64,000 nucleotides of DNA from contig JAGTXO010000026.1 of NCBI GenBank assembly GCA_019448385.1, positions 188,501-252,500 of the forward strand. The letters run 5' to 3'. How positions within the stretch are numbered: the first letter of the stretch is position 1; the number at the start of each line of letters is the position of its first letter. This DNA comes from Diacronema lutheri. Its lineage: Eukaryota > Haptophyta > Pavlovophyceae > Pavlovales > Pavlovaceae. This document shows, piece after piece, positions 51,601-61,355 of the stretch. The translations under genes and the position numbers were made by a program. The notes beneath the pieces were generated by a model. The model made no database searches, was not told the origin of the DNA, and saw only the letters and a program-made list of their open reading frames with translations.

Positions 51601-54600
51601 ACCAGGCCGCGCAAGAGCGGCTGCGCGAGCGTCTCGACGGTACCGACTGCGACGCGCTGCTGCTCGTCCACTCGCCGAGCGACGGCGCCGACCCGCAGCT
51701 CCTCCTCCTGCTCGCCGCCGACGAGCACCGCGCAGGTCCGAGCGGCCGCTGGCGCCGGTTCCTCCTGCTCGAGCGCGCGCCGCGCGATGGCGCGGCGGGC
51801 GCGGCGGCGACAAGCTGGGCGGGCGGGCTCGTCGCGCGTTTGTTCGGCGGCGACGCGAAGCTCGAGCAGCTGCGCCGGTCGGAGCGCTCGCGTGCGTACG
51901 TGCCGCCCGCCGGCCGCGCGGGCGTGTGGGCGCTCGCGCTCGCGCTGTGCGTGCTGCGCGTGGAGCGCGGCGGCCTGCTGGGCAACGCCGGGCGCGTGTG
52001 GCCGCGCGAGCGCGACGCGCAGGCGGCCGGCTGGATGCTCGAGGCGTGGCTGCGCGCGGAGGCCAAGCGCGAGGCCGCTCTCCTCACGTCGCCGGTGAGC
52101 ACCGCGCCGGCGTCCGGGCGCGGCGCGGCGGCGGCGCGGCCGCGCGCGGGCGGCGCGGTCGGCGGGGGCGTGCTCGCGTGCGGCGAGTGCGCGGAGCCGG
52201 CCGCGACGCCGCGCCGCGCCGCGCGGACGGCCGCGCCGGCGGCCGGCGCGGCCAACGCGTCCGCCTGCGCGTGCTGCGCGAGCGCCGAGCCGCCGGCCGA
52301 GCCGCCGGACGCGACGGGCAAGCGCATCGATTGCCTGCAGAAGCCGAAGGGCTGGCGCACGGAGTACCGGACCCTGGAGCTCAGCGACGGCGCCTTTCGC
52401 GGGCGGGCAAAGTACGGCGTCAAGCTGATGCGCGTCGTGGACGAGGCGAACGCCAGCACGCGCATGACGTACAACGTGCTCAACGACCGCGCGCACACAT
52501 CGCTGCCGAACGCCGGGCAGTGCTCGCCCGGCGACGAGCTGCAGCGCCCAGACGACGAGCTGAAGGGCTACCCCGGGGGCAAGGACGACGTGGAGAACCT
52601 GATCCGCCAGATCGAGCTGCCGCCCGACGAGAAGCGCGGCGGTCCGGTCGGCGAGGCCAACGCGGCGCAGCGGGCGCGCAACCAGCGGCACATTGACCGG
52701 CTGTCGCAGGGCGACGCGCCGACGGCGCGCTCGCACCCTTCGCTAAAAGGCTGCGTCGACACCGAGGCGGAGAAGATCTTCACCGCGTACAAGATGCACC
52801 CGCGCCGCGTCGCGTACAAGCTGCTGCGCAAGCTGCTGCGCGCGGCGATCGACGCGGGCGAGGCCGCCAAGCCGCGCGGCGCGCGCACGTCGAATGAGCA
52901 GCGCGACGCGGACGTCGCGACGCTGCTCAAGCTGCTGTGGTCCGGCGACACGGCCGGCGCGGCGCCGCGGCTGCCGCCCGCGCTCGCGCAGCACGCCGAC
53001 TGGCTCGTGCTCCCATGCGACTACAGCACGGATGACCCCAAGGTCAGGCACACGACCAACTACTTCCTGACGGTGCGCGCGCGCGCGCGCGCGCGCGCGC
53101 GCCGCGCGGCGCGCGCGGGGACGGAGGGGGCTACGCACGGGCCGGCCGCGCGACGGTGGCCGCGCCGTCCGCGCGGCGCGCGCGCGTGCCGCGGCGCGCC
53201 CCGCGCGCGCGCGCTCCGCGGCGCGGCGCCGCGGCCGGGCATGGACGGGCGCGCGCCGCGCGGACGACGTGCCGCGCGCGCGCGCAGCAGGGCCACGGCG
53301 CGCGGAGCGCTCGACGGCGCTGATGGCGTGCTCCCCGACCTCCACCCCCCTCCCCTTCCTTCCCTTGCGTGCGCCGCGCAGCCGGATAAGGCGGCGATGG
53401 GCGCGTCGCTGCTCGCGCGCCTCGCGATGCTCTACACGCACGTCACCGGCGAACCGCCGCCGTACGCGCTCTGCCCCCGGCGCGGGAGCATGCAGAAGCG
53501 CTTTGTCGACCTGTCCGCGCAGGACCTGTACCTCCTGCTCGACGAGGACGACAAGGCCTTCGTCCGCGAGTGGGCGCGCAAGCTGCAGACGGCCGACGGC
53601 GTGCCGCACGGCGACCCGTACAGCGCGATCAGCGACCCGCGCGTCAGAAACATGATCTTCTCCCACTTCGTCAGCCTCGACGAGCGGGCGATGCGGTGGA
53701 CAGGCCAGCAGCTGCCCAGCAGCGACGTGACGGCGGAGCAGCGGCCCACGTATGTCGGCACCGCCGTCCCACCCGCGACCGCGTCCGCCGGACCGCAGCC
53801 GCCGGTGTACATGCGCCACAACGGCCACGCCTGGCAGGTGGTCGTGCCGGTGTTCAAGCCGCCGCCGCCCGGCGGCAGCAAGTCCTTCCTCGACGATTGG
53901 CGCGATCCCAACGGCACGTTCGACGAGGCGACGCCCAAGCAGCTGGCCGAGGCGATCGAGGTGCACGGCCTCAAGACGGCCACGGTGGACCCCGGCTCCG
54001 ACGGCTTCGTGACGTACGCGCCGAACGGACACGGGCTCGAGCCCACCTCGGTTCGCCTCACGCAGCGCGAGCGCGCCGCGCGCGCGGGGCACGCGCGCGA
54101 GCGCAGCAAGCTCGAGGGCGCGCGGCAACGGCCGCTCGTCGAGCCGGGCGCGCGCGCCGGCCCGTCGGGGCCGGGCGGCGCGCGGCCGCGCGCGCCGCGT
54201 GCTCCGCCGACGGCGGCCGCGCTCGAAGCGGAGCTCGGCGCGGCGCACGGCGGGCGCACCGCGCTCGGCGCGAACGACCAGGCCGCCTACGCGCGCGCGC
54301 ACGAGCGCGTGCGACGGGCTACGCTGCCCGTGTACGGCGCGCGCGCGCGGCTGCGCGCGCAAAAGCGGCGCGGCGGCGCGGGCCGGCGCGAGTGCGCGCG
54401 CGCGGCGGCGCGGATCGTGCACGCGCACGCGACCGACCGAGGGCTGCGGCCAGACCAGCTGCTCGTGCTCTTCGGCGATTGGCTCCACCGGTCGCGCGGC
54501 GGCGGCTGCGTGCGTGGCAAGGCGCCGGCGCTCGGCGTCGGCGTGCTGTGCGCGCTGCGCCGGCGCGGCGTCGCGGCGACGCTCGTGCCCGAGCCGCTCA

Positions 54601-55339
54601 GCTCCAAGTGCTGTTCGCAGCTGCGCGAGGTGCGGGGCGCGCCCGCTGCGAGCGCGGCGCCGGCCGCCGACGCCGGCGCAGGCGCTCCCGCCGACGACGG
54701 CGCGCCGACGACGGCGGACGAGGCGGCGGGGCAGCCGCCGCCGCTGCAGCGATGCGGAGGCACGCTGCACCCGTACGCGCGCAGCTCGCCGAGCGGCCGC
54801 GGCGCGTGGCGGGCGACGCGGTGCGACGCGTGCGGCATCATCTACCACCGCGACTGGACGGCGGCGCGCTGCATCTACCACGATGTGCTCGACATGGTCG
54901 CCGACCACCTCGGCAGGCGTGAGCGCATCACGTCCGAGCCCGGTCGCTTCAAGCGCGTCAAGGCCTTTTGGCAGCGCGCCCTCGGTCGCGAGAGAGAGCA
55001 CGACGAGGGCGTGCTGCAGGTGGACGAAGACGAGGCGGGCGGCGGCGGCGGCGGCGGCGGTGGCGGCGGTTCCGGCGGCGGCGGTGGCGGCGGCGGTGCC
55101 GGCAGCCGCGGCGGCGGTGCCGGCGGCGGCGGTGCCGGCAGCCGCGGCGGCGGCGGCGGCGCCGGCGGCGGCGGCGGCGCCGGCGTCAGCGGCAGCGGCG
55201 TTGGCGTCCTCGGCGGCGGCCGTGGCGGCGGACGCGGCGGCGGACGCAGCGGCGGCCGCGGCCGCGGCCGCGGCCGCGGCCGCAGCGGCGGTGCTGGTGC
55301 TGCCGGCGCCGCCGACGGTGCCGCAGCCGCTGCCGCACA

Positions 55340-55372
<33 letters not shown>

Positions 55373-55778
55373 TGCCGCTGCCGGCACCGGCACGACCGGC
55401 GGCAACGCGCGAGGTTCGCTCGCGTCCGCACGCGACGCGGCGCCGGAGGCGAAGCGCCAGCGTCGCGTCAGCACGGCAGCCGCGAACGGCGCAGCCCCTC
55501 GCCGGTCGGCGGCGACCTTGCGGCGGGGCGGCTCGGCCAGCCCGAGCACGCGCGCCACGCCCCCGGGCCCGAAGCGGGCACGGGCGAGCCGCAGTGGCGC
55601 ACAGGACGCGGCCGCCGCCGTGCGCGCGCGCGCGCACGCGGCGCCGCGCGTGGCGGCGCCGCGCGGCGGCGCAGCCGGTGGCGCGACGAAGCGCGCCTGC
55701 CACACCCTGCTGAGAACAACGCTTCATGGCGATCTTCAGCCTCAGCACGAGCCGCTTGCGGCTTCGCACGCCCCGTAA
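48699..55778 (+). CDS. Giant Fanzor-like RNA-guided nuclease with protease-like modules
   Basis: One frame of up to 2359 codons, with an in-frame 309-bp intron at 53073-53381 (GTGCGC...GCAG) joining NYFLT to PDKAAMG. The C-terminal third has TnpB/Fanzor RuvC hallmarks: RuvC-I TATVDPGSDGFVTY (Asp codon 53988), LVLFGDWLHRS (about 54,470), relocated RuvC-II Glu in VPEPLSSKCC (Glu codon 54591), CGGTLHP and RCDACG zinc-finger cysteines, and RuvC-III YHRDWTAARCI (Asp codon 54852). A Gly/Arg-rich tail (55,040-55,300) and basic NLS-like AKRQRR and GPKRARA follow. Upstream in the same frame are IGEVK (49,083), a ubiquitin-hydrolase-like sheet at about 49,960-50,310 (RLVVVHVADATESLLEMP, ALLLVYAAEP) and a C48-like region at 50,540-51,170 with Cys in DSRAACVVVMSW. 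The true start is unclear: the frame joins the preceding one. Confidence 0.75.
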
Positions 55779-55796
55779 GGGTCGTATATACTTCCT

Positions 55797-56111
55797 GTGC
55801 CCCTCCCGCGCGTCGTTGCCAACAGGCCGCCGCCGCCGCCGGGCGCCGAGCCGCCCGCCACCGTCGCCGGCGCACGCGCGCGGCATCAGGCGAGCGGCGG
55901 CCAGGTCGACGGCTCGCGCAGCGCCACGCTCGATGCGCTCGCGAGCAAGCGCGAGGAACTCGAGTGCTTGAACGAGGCCTCGCTCGACAACTTCCTCGCT
56001 GCTCGCGGCGTCCCCGCCGATCAAATCCCGGTGTGTCGCACCGCTCTCGTGCAGCGATGCGCGCAGCTGGCCGTCAAGGAGGCGGCCGCCGGCGACGCGG
56101 GCGTGCAGTAA
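55797..56111 (+). CDS. Small ORF after the Fanzor, possible last exon
   Basis: A 104-codon frame, opening with a CTG or GTG-like codon rather than ATG, ends in ASKREELECLNEASLDNFL and RGVPADQIPVCRTAL. The ending looks like a helix-loop-helix (SAP-like) module. It could be a terminal exon of the Fanzor gene or a small separate gene. GTCGTATATACTTCC just upstream is a rare AT-rich stretch. Confidence 0.3.
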   Translation: MPLPRVVANRPPPPPGAEPPATVAGARARHQASGGQVDGSRSATLDALASKREELECLNEASLDNFLAARGVPADQIPVCRTALVQRCAQLAVKEAAAGDAGVQ

Positions 56112-57079
56112 CGGTCGGCAATGCTGAGAGGACTCCGACCGCCTCTTCGCGTGTCGTCGCCTGCAGAGGTGCGGCGGACGCTCGCGCGCCAGCGGCGCGC
56201 GTCACGTGCCCGCGCGGGCGTGGCACGTGACGCGCGCGCGGCGCCCTCACTCCCGCGCCCCGCCCAAATGCGACTCGATCCGCGCTCGCAGGCGACGCCC
56301 GACCAGGCGGCGCGGCGCGGCGCTCGGCGCCGGCTCGTGGCGACACGCAACCCCCCCCCCCCCCCCCCCCCTCCTTACTTAGAACATCGGATCACCGGAC
56401 CTCCTCTCACAGAGCCCTCGGTGATCCCCGCCCGCGCGCGTCCTCGACCGCGGCTCTCGAAGCAAAGGGCAATTATGCACGGTGTCAGCAAGACCGCGGC
56501 GCAGTTTGTGGCGCGTCTTGTTCATGGCTCGGGTATACCGGGGCGCCCCGGGTCGCCGCGTGCGTCGTGCGTGTCGCCGCGGGTATACCGCCACATGCGC
56601 CTCCAGCTCGCCGCGTGCGTCGTGCGTGGGCACGCGCAGCTCCTGCTCGCGCGCGCGCAGATGGCGCGCGGGCAGGCGCCGCCACACCGCCACGCGGCTC
56701 ACGGCGTCCAGGCGGACGTGAACGCCTGCGGCTGTGTGGACGGTGTCTGCTTCCCGCGCGGCGACAGCGGCGGGGGCCGGCGGGGGCCGGCGAGGGGTGG
56801 CTAAGCGTGCGTGCGTGTCCGCCCATGCCGCGTCCGGCCGCGTCCTTGCCGTCCCGGCCGTCCTCGCTGCCGGCGTGCACAGGGTCGACGCCCTGATTTC
56901 GGTCCGACGTTGCGTGCTGACCCGCCTGTAAGCGTCGTTAGTATGCCACAAGCTCGCCGCGTGCGTAGTGCCCGGGCACGCGCAGCTGCTGCTCGCGCGC
57001 GCGCGCATGGTGCGCGCGGGGGCGGCGCCGCGTCGTGCGGCCGACCAGGCGGCGGAAGCGGGCGCCGACGCGACGACAT

Positions 57080-57115
<36 letters not shown>

Positions 57116-57204
57116 AGGGGTGTGACAGCGTGAGCCGATAAAGCGTCCGACGGGCCGGTCAATCGAGTCTGTCAGGAGGGTCCGCAGAAGGGTTTTGACA
57201 CAAC
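56112..57204. other. Intergenic region with paired repeats and C/G runs
   Basis: No gene supported. Two roughly 78-bp copies sharing AGCTCGCCGCGTGCGT lie at 56605-56682 and 56951-57030 (about 88% alike by eye), with a partial third at about 56,555-56,575. C21 is at 56351-56371 and G32 at 57083-57114. A 9-bp stem GGATCACCG / CGGTGATCC spans 56389-56427. As the 3' flank of the Fanzor block, this is one place where a guide-RNA and element end could lie. Confidence 0.6.
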
Positions 57205-58458
57205 TCACTCGTCCATCGGCGCGGCAGCCGCGCCGCCGCCGGCGAGCGCAGCGCCAACCAAGCCTGCTGAGTGAGGCGCGTCCGGTGCGCCTGCGAAGCG
57301 GTACGCGCTGCCACCGTCCGCGCCGACATCCGGGAAGAGGGCGCGTGCGACGCGGTCGCACAGCGCGCGAACAGCGACTGCCGCACGGCCGTGCGCGCCG
57401 AGCGCGGCGATCGCCTGCCCGGCGTCGCACGCGCGACCGACGGCCGGGTCGAGGGGTAGCTTGCCCAGAAACGGCACGCCAAACTCAGCCGCCATCCGCT
57501 CCGGGCCCGCGAGGCCCGCGTACCGCCCAGGCGTGCTGCCGCCCGCATTGGCTGGCGAGCCCGCGCCGGTGGGGAAGACGATCGTCTCGAGAAGGCACTC
57601 GTTGAGGAGCGCGGGGTCGGCGGCGCGCACGGCGGCAAGCAGCCGCGCCGTCACATCGACCCCCACCGTGTCCACCGCGCGCACGTGCTGGAGCGGCACC
57701 GCGAGCGGCGCCATATTCTCCACAACGCCGAGCACGCGCAGACTCGTCTTCTTGCAGAAGTTGAGCTCCTTGCGCACGTCGGCCATTGAGGCCTCCTGCG
57801 GGGTGCTCACAACAACTGCGCCGTCGTGCTCGCCGAGCGCGCGCTTCATGTACTGTACCGCTGAGATGTGCTCGTCGGAAGTGCCGGGCGGCGTGTCGAT
57901 GAGCAGCACGTCGAGGGAGCCCCACTCCACGTCGGTCAGGAACTGCTTGATCAGCCCGTTCTTGCGCGGGCCGCGCCAGATGACCGCGTCGTCGGCGTCC
58001 GGGAGCAAGAAGCCGATGCTCATCACGCCCAGCTCGCCCTCCTCCGCCTCGTCGCCGTCGCCAGCCTGAGCGTCAGTCGGGACGCTCACCCACACGGGCG
58101 ACCAGCCCGACGCGCTCGAGTGCACCGCCTCGCCGCGTACGCCGAGCATGAGCGGCGCGCTTGGCCCGCAAATGTCAATGTCCAGCAGTCCGACGCGCAG
58201 CCCGCGGCTCGCCAGCCCGAACGCGAGCTGCGACGCGACCGTGCTCTTACCGACGCCGCCCTTGCCCGAGAGCACGAGCACCTTGCGCTTGACGGACGCG
58301 AGCTGCTCCGCCACCTGCGCGACGGCCGGGTCCTCCTCTTTGGCGGCGCCCGACGCGCACACCTTTTGGTTTGGGCAACCCTCGCACGCGCTCGCCTTGC
58401 CCGCCTCCTCCGACTGAGGCCCGACGCAGTTCTCAGGCTGCGGATGATCCAGCGCCAT
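57205..58458 (-). CDS. NUBP1: NUBP1/NBP35-type Fe-S scaffold P-loop NTPase
   Basis: 417 residues from ATG 58458. NBP35 with CFD1 assembles 4Fe-4S clusters for cytosolic and nuclear proteins. The N-terminal cluster motif is intact: Cys, 13 residues, CEGC, 5 residues, Cys (within [10 protein letters not shown] to CPNQKVC). The deviant Walker A is [11 protein letters not shown], with [26 protein letters not shown] and [13 protein letters not shown] all typical of Mrp/NBP35. The C-terminal CPxC that normally follows ENMSGF is absent: the sequence reads [15 protein letters not shown]. Insertions lie near the acidic [10 protein letters not shown]. The open frame upstream of the ATG lacks a better start. 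Confidence 0.85.
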   Translation of the reverse strand: MALDHPQPENCVGPQSEEAGKASACEGCPNQKVCASGAAKEEDPAVAQVAEQLASVKRKVLVLSGKGGVGKSTVASQLAFGLASRGLRVGLLDIDICGPSAPLMLGVRGEAVHSSASGWSPVWVSVPTDAQAGDGDEAEEGELGVMSIGFLLPDADDAVIWRGPRKNGLIKQFLTDVEWGSLDVLLIDTPPGTSDEHISAVQYMKRALGEHDGAVVVSTPQEASMADVRKELNFCKKTSLRVLGVVENMAPLAVPLQHVRAVDTVGVDVTARLLAAVRAADPALLNECLLETIVFPTGAGSPANAGGSTPGRYAGLAGPERMAAEFGVPFLGKLPLDPAVGRACDAGQAIAALGAHGRAAVAVRALCDRVARALFPDVGADGGSAYRFAGAPDAPHSAGLVGAALAGGGAAAAPMDE

Positions 58459-58558
58459 GCTCCGGCGCCGCAGTGGCGGGAAGATCTCCTGAGATCTCAC
58501 GGACCGGGGACTGGTCACTGGACCGGGTCAACACGGACCTCCGGCGCGGCATCGCCCG

Positions 58559-59544
58559 TCACAACGTTCGGCGCTGCTTGGGCTCCGCGTCGCCACGCCC
58601 AAAGCCCCGTCGCCGCAGAACATGGAATCGCGCGAGCCAGACGCTGATCGTCGGCGCGCGTGCCCCCTGCGCGCTCGTGCGCGAGTCGCGCATGAGGAAG
58701 TCGCGCGCGAGCTCTACGCCCGCGTCGCCCACCCATGCATCGTTGTACGCCGTGTGCACGCGCCCGGCATGCGCGAAGAGGCGCGCGTCGTCGCTGGGCG
58801 TGAGGCGCGCGGGCGGGCCGTCCGGCCGCAGGTCCACGTCGAGCCAGCCCGCGTGCACATCCACGCGCGCCGGGTTGACGTCGTGCTGCCGCCTCCGTGC
58901 GCAAAAGTGAACGTCGGGCGCGGAAACGTCGGGCGCGGACAAGGAGACGCGTGCCGCCATCAATGAGCAGGCACGAGTGTGCGACCTCGATGACGTGACG
59001 CGCCTCCGAGTGCGCCACAGCCGTGCCCGCGAGCGCCGTGGCGACGTGCTCACCGTTTGGATGTGCAGGCCCGTGCCGTCGCAATGGTCAAAGCCGGCCG
59101 TGGAGAAGTCGCCGTACCGCGCCCCGAGCGAATCGATCACGTTGCGCAGCAGCAGCAGCTCGACCGTCAAGTAGTGCCCCTTGGCCGCACACACAGCGTC
59201 CGCGCTTTGAGCTGGACGAGAAGGCGCGCGAGCGAGTCGACGAGGCCAATGCGGCAGCCAACCTCGAGCTCAGCGCACAGCATGAAGGAGCCTGCGGCGT
59301 AGAGGAAGCCCATCGCCGCCGGCGAACTCAGCGACAGCCCGTGCTGCTCGCGCAGGCGCGCCGCCGCCTGTGCCCAGCGCACGGCGCATAATAAGAAGCG
59401 CGACAGGCCGTCGACTGCGGGCCGCAGACACGTTCACGCGTGCCAGCGGGTAGTGGGCAACACCGGCGGCGCGCTCCTCCTCGGCGAACGCTCGAGCCGC
59501 CGGCCCACAGCGCGCGACAAGGAGTGTGACGAGATCGCCACCAT
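58559..59544 (-). CDS. Unrecognised multi-exon gene (structure unresolved)
   Basis: Protein-like pieces occur in successive frames on the minus strand: DLVTLLVARCGPAARAFAEE (about 59,535-59,470), SSPAAMGFLYAAGSFMLCAE and GLVDSLARLLVQLK (59,380-59,200), GHYLTVELLLLRNVIDSLGA and GFDHCDGTGLHIQT (59,180-59,062), then RHVIEVAHSCLLIDGGTRLL, then VDVHAGWLDVDLRPDG and RVHTAYNDAWVGDAGVELAR to the stop at 58559. GTGAGC after LHIQT is a good donor; a GTCCGC...GGCAG intron would join GGTRLL to HDVNPARV. Start and exon order are not settled. I know no matching family. It is divergent from AAGAB with about 30 bp between. Confidence 0.45.
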
Positions 59545-59574
59545 CGTTCACGCTGCATCGGTCTCGCGCGCGCC

Positions 59575-61047
59575 ATGCCCGACGAGAAGCCGACGCTGCC
59601 GGGCGAGGACGGCGCGCCAAATGTGTTGCTCGTCGCGGGCACGGCGGCGGAGCAGCTCGCCTCGGAGCTCGAGCGGACGGGCGGCGCGTTCAGTCCGCCA
59701 GGGGACGGCGCGCGAGACACGATCTGGCACGTGTGGACCAAGTACTACAGCGCCGACGTGCACGTGCGCGTCCTGCCCGCGCGAGAGCCGCACGAGGCGG
59801 ACGCGCTCCTGCGCGCGCGCGGCGCGCTCATGCTCGCCTTCGACGTGTGCGCACCATGCGACGCGGCCGACGGCCCGTCGGCGCGCGCGCGCGCCGAATG
59901 GGCTCGCCTGCTGAGCGAGCGCGAGGCGCGCGGCGAGGGCGTCGAGACGATCGTGTGCGTCGGCTTCGAGCCGACGAGCGCGGCGGACGGCGAGGCGCGC
60001 GCAGCCCGGCGGGCCTCGGCTGCGGCAGAGATGGCGCGGCTGTCAGCGTGGTCGCTCGGCGTGGGTGCCGAGTCCGTGCCCCTCGTGCAGGGCGAGCCCG
60101 TGCACATGCGCGCACGCGAGAAATGCGGCGTCGCGCGCATCGCTGAGATTGTCGAGTGCCACGCGTGGGCGGAGACGCACACGCCGCAAAGGCCACCACC
60201 CGCGCAATGGCGATGCAGCCCGGCCGGCGCTCCGCGCGCCGCGGCCGCGCCCGAGCCGCCGAGCGAGCCCGCCCTCGATTTCAGCGATGCCGCGTGCTAC
60301 CAGCTTCACGCGAGCGGCACGCTCGGCGAATGCGCTGGCGGCGACGACGGGCGCGGCGCGCACTTACCAGCGGACGCGGCGGCGGACGCGGCGGCGAGCG
60401 CGGCGGCTGGCGAATTCTCCGCGCTGCGCGATCTCGCGACGCGCCCGCGCGTGCGCGCCGCGCTGGCGCAGGCGCGCGCCGCCTTCCTGCCCAGCGTCGT
60501 CGAGCGCGCGTCCGCAGAAGCGGCTGCCGCGGAGCTGCGCGCTCTGCACGCGGCCGCCACGAGGCCGCGCACGCGCGATGCGCTGTTCGTCCTGCTCGCG
60601 CAGGTGGAGGCGGGGGCGAAGGCGAGCGCAGAGGCAATGGCCGACGCTGGCGTCGGCACGCACGCAGGGCGCGCGGGCGGCCGCGATCCCGAGGCGAGAG
60701 CCGTGCAGCAGGTGATCGGCCGCCACGACGCGAGCGATGTCGACGAGCGCGAGGCTGAGGCGCGGCTGCAGCAGCTCATGGCCTCTGCGCGCACCCAACG
60801 TGGCGGCGCTGGCGGCGACGACGACGACGGCGATGGCGATGGCAATGGCGACGGCGATGGCGACGGCGATTCTGGGCTCGAGCGGCTCATGGGCCGAATG
60901 GCGCAGCTGCGCCAGCACGGCCACGGCCTCGACTCGGCTGCGCGGCGTGAGCGCGCAGCCGAGCTCGCGCTTGAGGCCGCGCGGCTGTGCGGCTTTGCCG
61001 ACGGCGAGGGCGGCTCGTCGAGCGACGAGGCATGTGACGCCCCCTGA
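59575..61047 (+). CDS. AAGAB: AAGAB / p34, adaptin-binding chaperone
   Basis: 490 residues, single exon. AAGAB (alpha- and gamma-adaptin-binding p34; yeast Irc6) is an assembly factor for AP-1/AP-2 clathrin adaptors in the cytosol. [18 protein letters not shown] matches human [36 protein letters not shown] matches GVKRIVQALNANVWSN; and the C-terminal [37 protein letters not shown] matches FERLFSKLKEMKD, EKVAKAFWMAIGG, GLSSDEE. It is longer than human (315) because of Ala-rich and Asp/Gly-rich (60,815-60,870) inserts. The last codons, through GAGGCATGTGACGCCCCCTGA, are part of a 90-bp direct repeat downstream. Confidence 0.85.
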   Translation: [490 protein letters not shown]

Positions 61048-61355
61048 GGCACGCGTCGGGGCGCATGACCCCTGGGCCCGCCCTAGGTCCGTTCGACACG
61101 TGCGGCAGCCTGTGCGGGCCCCCCGGGCCGACCACACGATCCGAATTTGGGCGCCAAAGTCGCGAACGCATCGCAGCGCCAAGGCGCGAGGCATGTGACG
61201 CCCCCTGAGGCACGCGTCGGGGCGCATGACCCCTGGGCCCGCCCTAGGTCCGTTCGACACGTGCGGCAGCCTGTGCCGGGCCCCCCCCTGCATTACTGCG
61301 CCTTGGCGCTGCGATCCGTTCGCGACTTTGGCGCCCAAATTCGGATCGTGTGGTC
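61026..61355. repeat. Direct and inverted duplications between two convergent genes
   Basis: Bases 61026-61115 recur at 61187-61276 (90 bp, essentially identical). Between them, 61130-61187 is the reverse complement of 61298-61355 (58 bp, one mismatch), the 3' coding end of the WDR26-like gene (SDDHTIRIWAPKSR). The block lies between the AAGAB stop and the WDR26 stop, and the direct repeat includes the AAGAB stop codon. Confidence 0.95.

Noticed and set aside
45438-55778. DDE transposase or integrase accompanying the Fanzor
   Set aside because: I looked for DDE/DDD spacing, RNase H-fold strands other than RuvC, and terminal inverted repeats, and found none I could support.
49416-56024. Two minus-strand frames of over 1,000 codons each
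   Set aside because: Complementary to the Fanzor-containing frame, where RuvC motifs and the intron fit the plus strand; the reverse reading is Arg/Ala-rich without motifs.
57083-57114. G-run as telomere or contig end
   Set aside because: Housekeeping genes continue on both sides and there is no repeated heptamer.
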